64,000 nucleotides of DNA from Lacticaseibacillus hulanensis (GCF_004010095.1 NZ_RRYD01000007.1:1-64000); one strand, 5' to 3'; counted from the stretch's first letter, positions 22,436 to 31,352 are shown. Notes: a model not told the origin generated them from the letters alone. Translations and numbers: made by a program.

Positions 22436-24238
22436 TTACTTGGTGATTAGTGCTTCGAATTCATCGAGGCGCTGCTCGAAGACCTTGAACGCATCCTCAA
22501 GGTAGTCAGGCTGCGTCATGTCCACGCCGGCAGCTTTCATCGTGTCGATGGCAAACTTGGACGAGCCACTCTTCAGGAAGCCGAGGTACTTGTCGACGGC
22601 GCCGTCCTGACCGGTAATGATGTGGTCGGTCAGAGCGTTGGCCGCCGCGAAGCCGGTCGCGTACTGGTAGACGTAGTAGTTGTAGTAGAAGTGCGGAATC
22701 CGCGCCCATTCCAGGCTGATGGCGTCGTCACGCTCGAGGGCCGGACCGTAATACTTGGCGTTGAGATCGCCGTAGTAATCGGACATCGAGTCGGCTGTCA
22801 GTGGCTGGCCGGCCTGGTCCTGCTGGTGAATCCAGTGCTCGAATTCGGCGAACTGGGTCTGACGGAAGAGGGTGCCCTTGAAGCCGTCCAGGTAGTAGTT
22901 CAGCACGTACGCGCGCACCTTGGGGTCAGTTTGTGTTTTGAGCAGGTAATCCGTCAGCAGTGCTTCGTTGCTGGTTGAAGCGATTTCGGCGACGAAAATT
23001 GGGTAGTCCCCGTAGATGTACGGCTGGGTGCTGCGGGTGTATTCGGAGTGTACCGAGTGGCCGGTTTCGTGCACGAGGGTGTACAGCGCGTCGAGGGAAT
23101 CGTGCCAGTTGTGCAGGATGAACGCGTCGGTGTCGTAAGAGCCCCCGGAGTACGCGCCACTGCGCTTGTTTTTGTTTTCCACGAAGTCAATCACGCGGTC
23201 GTTGAAGATGTGGTGCACGTGCAACAGGTAGTCGCTGCCAAGTGGGGCCAGGGCCTTTTCGCCCTCAGCCTTCGCCTCCTCGATGGTGTAAGACAGTGGG
23301 GCCTTACCGGTAATTGGAACGTAAAGGTCGTAGCTGTGCAGTTCGTCTAGGCCGAGAATCTTCTTGCGCAGGGCAACGTAGCGGTGGAGCAGTGGCAAAT
23401 GGGCGTTGACCTGGTCGATGAGCGTGGTGTAGACGTCTTCGGGGATGTTGTTGTCGGCCAGTGCGGCGGCGCGGGCGTTCGGGTACTTGTGGGCGAGCGC
23501 GGTGAAGTTGTGGGCCTTTACCTGGCCGGACAGGGTGGATGCGAACGTGTTGAGCATGCCATCGTAGGCTTCGTACATGGTGTCGAAGGCGTTCTGGCGG
23601 ACTTCCTGCTTGGTGCTGCGAATCATTTCGCCGTAAATCCCGTGGCTGAGCTGCACGAACTTGCCGTCTTCGTCCTCGACCATCCCGAATTCAAGGTCGG
23701 AGTTGTTGAGCACACCGAATGTCTTGCTGCTGGCACCGAGGGCGTCACCGGCACTGGCAATCAGGCCTTCGCTTGTGGCATCCAGCGTGTGGTCGCGCTT
23801 GATGGTGATTCTGCGCAGGAACTGGGTGTATGGCTGCAGGTCCTTGTCGTTTGCGAGCCAGTCGCTCAGGGTTGAAGCGGGGATGGCGAGGATTTCGGGG
23901 TCGAAGAAGGCCGCGGCACTTTCAACCTTCACGGCCAGGCTGGTCGCCTTGTCGTTCATGGCCTGGTACGTGTTGTTGGCCGTGTCCTGGTCGCTCTTCA
24001 TGCTGGCGTAAACGTAGACTTTTTCAAGCGCGCGGAAAACCGACGAAACCTGCTCGATGCCCTTGATCAAATCGGCGGCACTGCGCCCCAATGTGCCCTG
24101 GACGGCGCTAATCTGTGGCAAGTCGGCGCCGACTGCGTCAAAGGCCACCTGCCACGCCTCGTCGGTCGGGAAAATTGTGGTGAGGTCCCACGTTAACTCG
24201 GTGGGTACCGCGCTGCGTTCTGGTAATTCTTCAGCCAT
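22436..24238 (-). CDS. pepF: Oligoendopeptidase F
   Basis: 600 residues, the usual M3B length. The zinc-binding HExxH motif is in LVHETGHSVHSEYTR near residue 390, and the third ligand glutamate lies in the following EIASTSNEALL segment. This cytosolic metallopeptidase trims peptides of about 7-17 residues in the proteolytic system of lactic acid bacteria. The frame opens 13 codons upstream, but ATG 24238 has AAAGGAG nine bases before it and the usual MAEELPERSAV start. It is divergent from the LCP gene, with about 225 bases of shared upstream DNA. Confidence 0.95.
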   Translation of the reverse strand: MAEELPERSAVPTELTWDLTTIFPTDEAWQVAFDAVGADLPQISAVQGTLGRSAADLIKGIEQVSSVFRALEKVYVYASMKSDQDTANNTYQAMNDKATSLAVKVESAAAFFDPEILAIPASTLSDWLANDKDLQPYTQFLRRITIKRDHTLDATSEGLIASAGDALGASSKTFGVLNNSDLEFGMVEDEDGKFVQLSHGIYGEMIRSTKQEVRQNAFDTMYEAYDGMLNTFASTLSGQVKAHNFTALAHKYPNARAAALADNNIPEDVYTTLIDQVNAHLPLLHRYVALRKKILGLDELHSYDLYVPITGKAPLSYTIEEAKAEGEKALAPLGSDYLLHVHHIFNDRVIDFVENKNKRSGAYSGGSYDTDAFILHNWHDSLDALYTLVHETGHSVHSEYTRSTQPYIYGDYPIFVAEIASTSNEALLTDYLLKTQTDPKVRAYVLNYYLDGFKGTLFRQTQFAEFEHWIHQQDQAGQPLTADSMSDYYGDLNAKYYGPALERDDAISLEWARIPHFYYNYYVYQYATGFAAANALTDHIITGQDGAVDKYLGFLKSGSSKFAIDTMKAAGVDMTQPDYLEDAFKVFEQRLDEFEALITK

Positions 24239-24465
24239 AGCTAATAACTCCTTTAGTGGTACGATTTTGTTAATCACAAAACGGGCAAAAGCGGGGCGTT
24301 AAGTCCAGATTGGGCGCAAGAAGTTCCGTTTGTACTCGCCAGCGTGTGATTGCACTTCCCTTCATGGTAGCATATTGCGAATATTTTATGAATTCGTAAT
24401 CTAAATGTCCGATTTATTTGCTAAAATTTAATCCATAGGGATACCGAAAATTTGGAAGGTAAATA

Positions 24466-25521
24466 ATGGACAATAAACATAAAAAAACGGAGCGCGTGGT
24501 CTCTGACCGTAAGTGGTTGGGATTTGTCTTTGCGGCAGTCGTCACGCTGCTCTTCGTGGTGGGAGCGTACGGTTTTCGGATGTATGCCGATGCGCGCACC
24601 TCGGTGAATAATAGTTACGCCCAACTGAAGGGCAAATCTTCCGCCAGTAAAAAGGTTAAAGCCACCAAGCCATTGTCCTTACTCCTAATCGGGACGGACA
24701 CGGGCTCGCTGGGCCGGACCAACAAGCTCGGGAACGCGGATACCATCATGGTCGTCACGATTAACCCGAAGACGGACACGACCACCATGGTTAGCATTCC
24801 GCGCGACACCTACGCACAGATTCAGGGCGGCAGTTACAAATACGCCAAGATTAATTCCTCGTTCTTGGTTGGCGGCAGTGATTGCACCGTGAAGACCGTG
24901 GAAAAGCTGATCGACGTCCCAATTGATTATTACGTCACCGTCAACATGGGCGGTCTGTCGCAGATTGTCGATGCGGTTGGCGGGGTCGATGTTGACGTGC
25001 CGTTCTCATGGAGTGACCCCGGACACGACGGGGGCACCTTCACCAAGGGCCCGGCACACCTGAACGGGAAACAGGCCCTGCAGTTTGCGCGGATGCGCTA
25101 CAAGGATCCACAGGGTGATTACGGACGGCAACAGCGCCAGCAACAAGTCATCAGCGCGATTGTGAAGTCGCTCTTGTCGACGAAGAACCTGACCAATTAC
25201 AAGTCGGTGCTGAACTCGCTGAATGGCAACCTGCTGATGAACCTGAAATTCAACGACCTGGTGGATATCGCGAACGGCTACAACAGCGCCATCAAGACCT
25301 TCAAGAAGACCCAAATGAAGGAAATCGGCGCGTTCGTTGGCGAGGCATCCTTCCAGATTCCGTCGACCGAGCAGCTGCAGTCCGTTAGTGACGAACTGCG
25401 CGGCCAGCTGGAATTGCCGAAGAAGACGCTGGATAACGGTAACGTGACCGAAAACAAACTGAACGAACAAAATGGCTTCGACTTCTCCTCCGAGATTAAC
25501 CAGAAGTACCACACGTACTAG
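24466..25521 (+). CDS. LytR-CpsA-Psr (LCP) family cell-wall glycopolymer ligase
   Basis: 351 residues: a short basic cytosolic start, one membrane helix (FVFAAVVTLLFVVGAYGF, residues 26-43) and an extracytoplasmic LCP domain. Diagnostic segments are LLLIGTDTGS, DTIMVVTINP, SIPRDTYAQI and ALQFARMRYKDPQGDYGRQQ, which carry the arginines and aspartates that bind the pyrophosphate lipid. LCP enzymes move teichoic acids or polysaccharides from undecaprenyl carriers to peptidoglycan. The gene has an extended -10 (TGCTAAAAT ending at 24427), a GGAAGG ribosome binding site and its own terminator. Confidence 0.93.
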   Translation: MDNKHKKTERVVSDRKWLGFVFAAVVTLLFVVGAYGFRMYADARTSVNNSYAQLKGKSSASKKVKATKPLSLLLIGTDTGSLGRTNKLGNADTIMVVTINPKTDTTTMVSIPRDTYAQIQGGSYKYAKINSSFLVGGSDCTVKTVEKLIDVPIDYYVTVNMGGLSQIVDAVGGVDVDVPFSWSDPGHDGGTFTKGPAHLNGKQALQFARMRYKDPQGDYGRQQRQQQVISAIVKSLLSTKNLTNYKSVLNSLNGNLLMNLKFNDLVDIANGYNSAIKTFKKTQMKEIGAFVGEASFQIPSTEQLQSVSDELRGQLELPKKTLDNGNVTENKLNEQNGFDFSSEINQKYHTY

Positions 25522-25552
25522 GGGTTAGCGGGGCAAGCAACGATATTACGCA

Positions 25553-25588
25553 AAAACGGCCGCACAGTTAATTCTGTGCGGCCGTTTT
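25553..25588 (+). terminator. Intrinsic terminator of the LCP gene
   Basis: Perfect 15-bp stem AAAACGGCCGCACAG/CTGTGCGGCCGTTTT with a 6-base loop. Confidence 0.95.
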
Positions 25589-25606
25589 GCATGCATGTGG
25601 GTGTAA

Positions 25607-25768
25607 TCCTACGCGAATTGCGTGAGGTCAATCACCTGGCCGAACCTAGCCGTCACCAAGTTCCTCAAACTAACCGATGAAGAACGCGACCTGAGTGAGT
25701 TATACCATTTCATTGAGACCCACGATGGCACAGATGACTGGCAGCGGGGTGCGATTTTTATTAATTAG
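25607..25768 (+). pseudogene. C-terminal coding remnant
   Basis: 53 codons open between an in-frame TAA (25604) and TAG (25766), with protein-like content (TKFLKLTDEERDLSELYHFI, then THDGTDDWQRGA) but no start codon or ribosome binding site. It looks like the tail of a decayed soluble protein gene. The family is not recognised. Confidence 0.35.
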
Positions 25769-25929
25769 AGTTGTCCGGGACGAGGCGATAGCGGTTGATG
25801 GAGCCACGTAAAACTGCCGTCATGGTTACGCAGCGGCAGCACTAAGCTGATTTAGCCACCCCGCAACACACAAAAACACCCAAGCGCGCATTGCCTGCGA
25901 ACTTGGGTGCCTTGTGATTATTATGTTTC

Positions 25930-26679
25930 CTACAGAACCTGAACGGTCGCGGAGAGAACTCCGGCAGAAGGAATCTGGTTGTTTGGCATTGCAACGTCAA
26001 GCTGGTGGCTGTTGCTTGCGGCGAATGATCCGGTGTCGTTAACGGTCCGGTAAAGCACGGTGCCGTTAGACATGGAAATCTTCAGGCGTGTGCCCCGAGG
26101 GAAAACGCCGAGGTTAGCGGCAACACCGCTGTAACCCATGCTGGAGCCCATTGCTGCGGGATCGTAGAAGGTAATCTTGATGCCCGAGTAAGTGCGGCTG
26201 GAAGAGCTGGTGCTTGCAGTCTGGGTTGTGCTAGAACTGGAAGAAGTAGACTGCGATGCAGCAGCGGCCTGCGCGTTAGCCTTGGCAGTTGCCTTAGCCT
26301 TAGCAACAGCTTCAGCCTTGGCCTTAGCTTTTGCCTTAGCAGCAGCTTCGGCCTTCGCCTTGGCTTTTGCCTTTGCTTCAGCTTCCTGCTTGAGCAGGGT
26401 TGCTGCTTCGTGGATGTTGTTGGTGCCTGGGGTGATCTTGATTTCCTGCTTCTTTTCAAGCGTGGAACCACTCTCGGCTACCGTCTTGGTCAGGCGAATG
26501 TTGTTCTTCTTGGCTGTGTCCGTAAGGCTGTCGTCAGTCTTAGGTGCCTGAACGTGGTGGTTAGTGTCATTTGAATCGTCAATCGCGTGTGCTGGTGTGT
26601 TGGCCTGAAAAGCAATTGTTCCGGTGATAACCGTGAAGGCAACTGCAACTAGGCGCTTAAAGTTTGATAATGAGATAAT
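25930..26679 (-). CDS. Secreted Ala/Lys-rich protein with DPBB/3D-like domain, apparent ATT start
   Basis: An uninterrupted frame of 249 codons. The first canonical start codon is only at 26151, in the middle of the domain. Upstream the frame encodes a signal peptide (FKRLVAVAFTVITGTIAF, cleavage after AHA), a linker, about 45 residues of EAKAKAKAKAEAAAKAKAK-type coiled coil, a Ser/Thr stretch, and then a C-terminal domain (ITFYDPAAMGSSMGYSG, GTRLKISMSNGTV, VNDTGSFA, LDVAMPN). That domain resembles the RlpA/3D double-psi barrel of wall-active proteins. ATT at 26677-26679 lies six bases after AGGAG (26686-26690); ATA and ATC flank it. The promoter at 26730-26757 and the tandem WalR-like half-sites at 26796-26812 fit a cell-wall role. 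Either a rare start codon or a mutated ATG explains this. Confidence 0.75.
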   Translation of the reverse strand: MISLSNFKRLVAVAFTVITGTIAFQANTPAHAIDDSNDTNHHVQAPKTDDSLTDTAKKNNIRLTKTVAESGSTLEKKQEIKITPGTNNIHEAATLLKQEAEAKAKAKAKAEAAAKAKAKAKAEAVAKAKATAKANAQAAAASQSTSSSSSTTQTASTSSSSRTYSGIKITFYDPAAMGSSMGYSGVAANLGVFPRGTRLKISMSNGTVLYRTVNDTGSFAASNSHQLDVAMPNNQIPSAGVLSATVQVL

Positions 26680-26729
26680 TATTCACTCCTAAATTTGTAT
26701 AAGCTAAACTTCTTGCTTCAACACCATGA

Positions 26730-26757
26730 AGTATATGCGTTCGGTGTGTCGGAACAA
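26730..26757 (-). promoter_or_regulatory. Promoter of the secreted DPBB-like protein
   Basis: On the minus strand, TTGTTC (26752-26757), 16-bp spacer, TATACT (26730-26735). Transcription would begin near 26723, leaving a leader of about 44 nt. Confidence 0.65.
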
Positions 26758-26795
26758 TACCAGCCACTTTACAAAAAAATTGTTTTCCGTCATCT

Positions 26796-26812
26796 TGTAA
26801 CTTTCATGTAAT
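26796..26812. promoter_or_regulatory. Candidate WalR (YycF) box
   Basis: TGTAAC-TTTCA-TGTAAT matches the published WalR consensus TGTWAH-N5-TGTWAH exactly. It lies about 40 bp upstream of the -35 box of a secreted wall-associated protein gene, as in many WalRK targets. Confidence 0.5.
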
Positions 26813-27174
26813 CATGACAACCTTGTTACAGAAAATGACGGAAGTAACCGTTTACGGTGGGTATGAGACCGTAAATCTGGTTAATTTTTGCCCAGATGCA
26901 CCACTTTTTGGGCAAAAATGCCTAAATTTTGGGGAATGATTTGTGACTTTTTCAGGAAGCGGTGATGGTATTTTTTGAAAAATGTCATTTTATTGCTGAT
27001 TTTGTAACACGAATTGCGGAATTGGGAGCCAAAATTGGCCGTTTTTCATGTCGATTCGGGTAGCCCACCCCTAGATTCGCCGTGCAGCGTGTCATTGCCG
27101 CGCGAACTTATTCAGACCATGGGCGGAGAAGCGGGGCGCCACTTATATGGTAGAATTAGGCCAGAGGTGAGAAG
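26813..27174. other. Long AT-rich intergenic region with an inverted repeat
   Basis: No gene is supported. TTTTTGCCCA (26885-26894) and TGGGCAAAAA (26909-26918) form a 10-bp inverted repeat with U-runs on both sides, a possible bidirectional terminator. A 32-codon ORF near 26964 (MVFFEKCHFIADF) has only a GGAAG-like ribosome binding site and was not called. Confidence 0.45.
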
Positions 27175-27966
27175 ATGCAACCACTTGTGACCGTAATTGT
27201 GCCGGTTTACAACACAGCGGAGTATTTGACCCGGTGCCTGACCAGCCTGATTGATCAAACGTACCAGAATTTACAGATTATTACCGTCAACGATGCGTCC
27301 AGCGACGACTCAGCGTTAATTCTGCGGATGTTTGCCGAAGTTGATAGTCGGGTACGCGTGATTACGCACGCGCACAATCAGGGGGTGTCGGCCGCGCGCA
27401 ACTCGGCGCTCGCCATCACGCGGGGCAAGTACACCGTGTTCGTTGACGGCGACGATTGGGTCGAACCGGATTACATTCACCGTTTCGTCACGATGATGGA
27501 GATGGGCAATTACGATTTGGTGGTTAATCCGTTCATTCTGGAAAAAAACGAGCCGAAAGACCCCACGGAGCGCCTGCTGCAGCGCCGCGAACTGACGCGC
27601 CAGCAGTTTTTGGACGGGGTGCGCAGTCCGGTCGGGCAGATTCGGGGTTATCTATGGAACAAAATCTTCCGGACGGATATCATCAAACAGCGCAATTTAC
27701 ACTTTGATCCCGAGATTTCAATGATGGAAGACGAACTATTCGTCGTTGAATACGCGGTGGCCGCCGACACCTTCCTGTATGGTGGTCAGGCCAATTATCA
27801 CTACGTCGTGCGCGACGGCTCGGCGACAACGGGCGAATCGCCGGTGAAGCTGCTGCCCAAGCAGATATTATCGCTGCACCGCGTCAACCGGATTATTGCC
27901 AGCATCAGTAAGAACCGCGGTTTGCACATCAAGAATCGCGGCGACGCGGAATACGACGTCGACTGA
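27175..27966 (+). CDS. Family 2 glycosyltransferase
   Basis: 263 residues with a GT-A fold. The nucleotide-binding start VTVIVPVYNTAEYLTRCL, the VNDASSDDS motif, the DXD-type VFVDGDDW (metal/UDP binding) and the acceptor-side MMEDELFVVEY (catalytic ED region) are all present. It lacks membrane helices, so it is a peripheral cytosolic enzyme that adds a sugar to a wall polysaccharide, teichoic acid or glycolipid. ATG 27175 follows AGAGGTGAG. It is not in an exopolysaccharide cluster; the nearest wall genes are the LCP ligase and the secreted DPBB-like protein. Confidence 0.9.
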   Translation: MQPLVTVIVPVYNTAEYLTRCLTSLIDQTYQNLQIITVNDASSDDSALILRMFAEVDSRVRVITHAHNQGVSAARNSALAITRGKYTVFVDGDDWVEPDYIHRFVTMMEMGNYDLVVNPFILEKNEPKDPTERLLQRRELTRQQFLDGVRSPVGQIRGYLWNKIFRTDIIKQRNLHFDPEISMMEDELFVVEYAVAADTFLYGGQANYHYVVRDGSATTGESPVKLLPKQILSLHRVNRIIASISKNRGLHIKNRGDAEYDVD

Positions 27967-28055
27967 GCGCTCTCAGGTAATGAATTAATAGTTAAAATGT
28001 GGTTAACTACTATGTATAGATAACAACATCGGCGCAATTATATTGGAGGAAATGA

Positions 28056-28814
28056 ATGAACAACGAAGACTTCTATTACATGAGTCGCCCGGAACTGAAG
28101 GCCGTGGCTAAGGACCGGCTGCACAAAAAAGGGGTGTGGTCGAAGTTTGCCCTCGTCAGCCTGATTCCGTTTGCCGTTCTGGCCTTTATCGGCTTTTCGA
28201 CTTACCTTGCTCCGGCGGCCGGCATTGATTTTTCCTCGATGGACCCCACCCAGCTAATGGATTATTACCGGAGCGAGGTCGTGGATTCATCGCGCCAGGC
28301 GGTCCTCACTAACCTGATTGAAATCTTCTTTGTGACCGGGATGTCGTTTAGCGCGCTGGATTTGGTGCGCAATCGCGACCACAAAATCACGCTGAGCAGT
28401 GTGGCCTTTCGTTGTTTCAACAGCCGCTACTTCTGGTCGGTGCTGGGGGTTGATATTTTGGTCTACGTTGCGACCTCGCTTGGTTACGCGCTGCTGATTA
28501 TCCCTGGTATCCTGCTGAGTTACGGCCTGAGTCAGGCTTACTTTGTGCTGTACGACGCGCGGGAGCACGGGGACAAGCGCGACTTGTTTGCCGTGCTGGC
28601 GGAATCGTACCGGATGATGCGCGGTCACAAGTTTGACTTCTTCGTGCTGGAGCTGAGCTTCATCGGCTGGCTCATGCTCGTGCTTATCACGGCCGGCCTC
28701 GCGTACTTCTGGGTTGGCCCGTACATGACCTTCACGGAAGCGGCATTCTACGAGCAGGTGCGGGTGCGTTACAATCGCGACCAAAAGCTGCGCGGCGATG
28801 ACGGTGCACTGTAA
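28056..28814 (+). CDS. DUF975 family membrane protein (first of two)
   Basis: 252 residues. The family start SRPELKAVAKDRLHKKGVWSKF precedes five to six membrane helices. The cytosolic loop ESYRMMRGHKFDFFVLELSFIGW is the DUF975 signature. GGAGG precedes the ATG. A paralogue follows after 36 bases, so the two are probably transcribed together and may form a hetero-oligomer. DUF975 proteins are widespread in Firmicutes and of unknown function. Confidence 0.85.
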   Translation: MNNEDFYYMSRPELKAVAKDRLHKKGVWSKFALVSLIPFAVLAFIGFSTYLAPAAGIDFSSMDPTQLMDYYRSEVVDSSRQAVLTNLIEIFFVTGMSFSALDLVRNRDHKITLSSVAFRCFNSRYFWSVLGVDILVYVATSLGYALLIIPGILLSYGLSQAYFVLYDAREHGDKRDLFAVLAESYRMMRGHKFDFFVLELSFIGWLMLVLITAGLAYFWVGPYMTFTEAAFYEQVRVRYNRDQKLRGDDGAL

Positions 28815-28850
28815 AGCTGAATTGATCAAAGACAAAAGGAGGGCAGGATA

Positions 28851-29699
28851 ATGCACAAGAAAAAGCGGCAGAGCGTCGGCGACTTCGACGATACGCTCAA
28901 AACGCGCGGTGAGCTCAAGCACATCGCGCACGCACGCCTGCGCGAGCCGAAGATCTACTGGCGTCTTGTGCTGCTTGGCCTGCTCCCGATTGTCGTTGAG
29001 GTAATCTTCGTTGCCATGTCGTTTGTCGCCGGGGTGACCAAGGGCATTAGCCTGCACCACCTGGACCAGGTGTTCAATCTGAGCCAGGAGTTCAACGACG
29101 GGCTGGGCTGGACCTTGCTGTCGGGGATGGTCAGCGGAATTTTTGGCCAAATCCTGCTGTACGTGTCACTCATGGTGGTCCGCAAACACAACTTCAAGCT
29201 GGAAGTCGGCGCCGCGGTGGTACAGCACCTGAGTTGGCGGTACGTGCTCACGTACATGATTGTGAACACGCTCGAGGGCATCTTGATGACGGTGGCGGGC
29301 ATTACTGCGGTCATCCTGGGCGTTATTGCCGTCGCGGCGTTCCACGACATGCTCTCGCTGTCCATCTTCGCGGGGATTGTCGCCGCAATCTTGGGGGTGC
29401 TGCTGCCGGTGTACATCAGCCTTGGCTGGTCGCAGGTGCCGTACCTGATTAAAGAGGCGATTGAGGCCGATGATAACCAGAAGCTGCTGAAGGTGCTGGG
29501 TGATTCGTGGCGCATGATGCGCGGGTTCAAGTTTGATTTGTTAATCACTTACCTGTCCATGTTCTGGTGGTATTTGCTGGTGATTTGCACGCTCGGTCTT
29601 GCCTGGATTTTCTTCCAGCCGTATTACCGGCTCGTGCTGGCGGGCTTCCACGAGAACGTGCGGCGCTTTGATCGGCAATTGCAGGCCGTCTCATTCTAA
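28851..29699 (+). CDS. DUF975 family membrane protein (second of two)
   Basis: 282 residues, paralogous to the preceding gene. TRGELKHIAHARLREPKIYW begins the domain, with about six helices, and DSWRMMRGFKFDLLITYLSMF corresponds to the paralogue's signature loop. It starts at ATG 28851 after GGAGG and has a terminator after it. The N-terminus carries about 20 extra charged residues (MHKKKRQSVGDFDD). Function unknown. Confidence 0.83.
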   Translation: MHKKKRQSVGDFDDTLKTRGELKHIAHARLREPKIYWRLVLLGLLPIVVEVIFVAMSFVAGVTKGISLHHLDQVFNLSQEFNDGLGWTLLSGMVSGIFGQILLYVSLMVVRKHNFKLEVGAAVVQHLSWRYVLTYMIVNTLEGILMTVAGITAVILGVIAVAAFHDMLSLSIFAGIVAAILGVLLPVYISLGWSQVPYLIKEAIEADDNQKLLKVLGDSWRMMRGFKFDLLITYLSMFWWYLLVICTLGLAWIFFQPYYRLVLAGFHENVRRFDRQLQAVSF

Positions 29700-29701
29700 G
29701 G

Positions 29702-29742
29702 AACACGCGCAAGGCCGACAGCTGGCTTTGCGCGTGTTTTTT
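29702..29742 (+). terminator. Intrinsic terminator of the DUF975 pair
   Basis: ACACGCGCAAGGCC pairs with CTGGCTTTGCGCGTGT (small internal mismatch) with T6 following. Confidence 0.88.
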
Positions 29743-29849
29743 CGTACAAATTAAGGTTAATGGGTAAGACGGTTAATTTTCGGAGATGGATGTAAGTTTT
29801 AGTGCCAAAAAAGGTAGCGTCCCCGCATGATTTGTTTTATTATAAACGA

Positions 29850-29976
29850 GGATTAATTGAGGGATGCACCGCAGCACTGCAAAAACTGCTCGGGCGCACG
29901 TCTCGATTAGCAATACTAGAGTTCCCCGCCAGACAAGTGGTGGCCGCGCATTCGCGACCGTCGCTTGTTTTTTTTA
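29850..29976 (+). promoter_or_regulatory. Structured leader of dsdA with a transcription attenuator
   Basis: The 180 bases before dsdA contain a long imperfect stem (TTGAG..TGC.CC near 29856 with GG.GCA..CTCGA near 29892-29905), followed by a 15-bp terminator stem CAAGTGGTGGCCGCG/CGCGACCGTCGCTTG (29934-29967) and T8. The 5' arm AAGTGGTGGCCGCG is close to the T-box sequence AGGGTGGTACCGCG. This suggests a divergent tRNA-sensing T-box or another attenuator; the specifier is not resolved. Confidence 0.5.
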
Positions 29977-30023
29977 GGACAGCGCCTCTGCCCGGGCGTG
30001 GGGACACAAATCAAGGAGGAAGC

Positions 30024-31337
30024 ATGATGGATGTTGCAGAATTAGCTGCAAAATATCCAGTGGTTAAGGATTTAGCCGCGGAAAAGGAAACACTGTGGAT
30101 TAACCCTGATTACGGTAAGGATGCCGACTTGGAACTGAGTCGCGCCGATTTGTTTGACGCCTCCGCGCGCTTCGAACGGTTCGCACCATACATGGCGGTT
30201 GCGTTCCCCGAAACGGCCGCAATGAACGGGATTCTGGAATCCCCACTGCGCCGGCTGACGGCAATGCAGGCGGACGTGACGAAGCGCGAAGGTTACGATT
30301 TGCCCGGCGACTTGTACCTCAAGGCCGACAACGAACTGCCAATTAGTGGGTCCATTAAGTCCCGCGGTGGCATTTACGAAGTGCTCAAGATTGCCGAACA
30401 GGTAGCTATTGACCACAAGATGTTGGTTTACGGCGACAACTACGCCAAGCTGAACGAACCTGAATTCAAGCACTTGTTCAGCCAGTACGGGATTGCCGTG
30501 GGTTCGACCGGGAACTTGGGTCTGTCCATCGGGATTGTCGCCGCCAAGCTCGGATTCAACACCACCGTGCACATGTCCATGGACGCAAAGCAGTGGAAGA
30601 AGGACACGTTGCGCTCAGTTGGTGTGAACGTGGTCGAATACGATGGCAGCTTCACCAAGGCCATCACCACCGGCCGGGAACTAGCAGCCAAGGACCCATC
30701 CGTTTTCTTCATTGATGATGAAGGCAGCAAGGACCTCTTTTTAGGTTACGGCGTTGCGGCCATCCGCCTGCAAAAGCAGCTGCGGGACCAAAACATTCCG
30801 GTTGATGAGGATCACCCACTGTTTGTTTACCTACCAGCCGGTGTCGGCGGCTCTCCTGGTGGCACGACGTTCGGCCTGAAGCAAATTCTGGGCGCCAACG
30901 TCCACGCCATCTTCGCGGAACCAACCCACGTGCCATCCGTTGTGCTGGGGATGGCGACCGGCATGAACGAAGGTATCTCCGTTTACGACATCGGCCTTGA
31001 CGGGCTGACCGAAGCTGACGGTCTCGCCGTTGGTCGGCCATCCCGGCTTGCCGGCCGCGTGATGAAGACGCTGCTCATGGGGATTGCGACCTTCAACGAT
31101 GATCGGGTGATGGAATACACCGCTGAGATGATGGACACCGAGGACATCAAGCTCGAACCATCCGCCACCGCGGGCTTTGCGGCAATGGCCGAAAGTCAGA
31201 AGTACCTGAGCGAGCACTTCAACATGCAAAACGCGACCCACATCGTCTGGGCCACGGGTGGCATGCTCGTGCCAGAATACGAACACGAACGTAACTACAA
31301 GATTGGTGAAGCACTGCTGAAGCAAGACAACAAATAA
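30024..31337 (+). CDS. dsdA: D-serine dehydratase (D-serine ammonia-lyase)
   Basis: 437 residues, a fold-type II PLP enzyme that converts D-serine to pyruvate and ammonia. The PLP lysine lies in ELPISGSIKSRGGIYEVL, the phosphate-binding loop in GSTGNLGLSIG, and LPAGVGGSPGGTTFGLK is the family glycine-rich segment. The frame is open to 29802, but those codons overlap the leader's terminator. ATG 30024 with AAGGAGG is the real start. It detoxifies or catabolises D-serine. The attenuator-like leader suggests control by amino-acid supply, and the gene is monocistronic with its own terminator. Confidence 0.93.
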   Translation: MMDVAELAAKYPVVKDLAAEKETLWINPDYGKDADLELSRADLFDASARFERFAPYMAVAFPETAAMNGILESPLRRLTAMQADVTKREGYDLPGDLYLKADNELPISGSIKSRGGIYEVLKIAEQVAIDHKMLVYGDNYAKLNEPEFKHLFSQYGIAVGSTGNLGLSIGIVAAKLGFNTTVHMSMDAKQWKKDTLRSVGVNVVEYDGSFTKAITTGRELAAKDPSVFFIDDEGSKDLFLGYGVAAIRLQKQLRDQNIPVDEDHPLFVYLPAGVGGSPGGTTFGLKQILGANVHAIFAEPTHVPSVVLGMATGMNEGISVYDIGLDGLTEADGLAVGRPSRLAGRVMKTLLMGIATFNDDRVMEYTAEMMDTEDIKLEPSATAGFAAMAESQKYLSEHFNMQNATHIVWATGGMLVPEYEHERNYKIGEALLKQDNK

Positions 31338-31352
31338 GCACACACGTTAATG

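Noticed and set aside
28287-29150. A 287-codon minus-strand frame opposite the DUF975 genes
   Set aside because: It is antisense to two clear membrane-protein genes with good ribosome binding sites. The translation is His/Gln/Val-rich, with no start signal: a GC-driven shadow.
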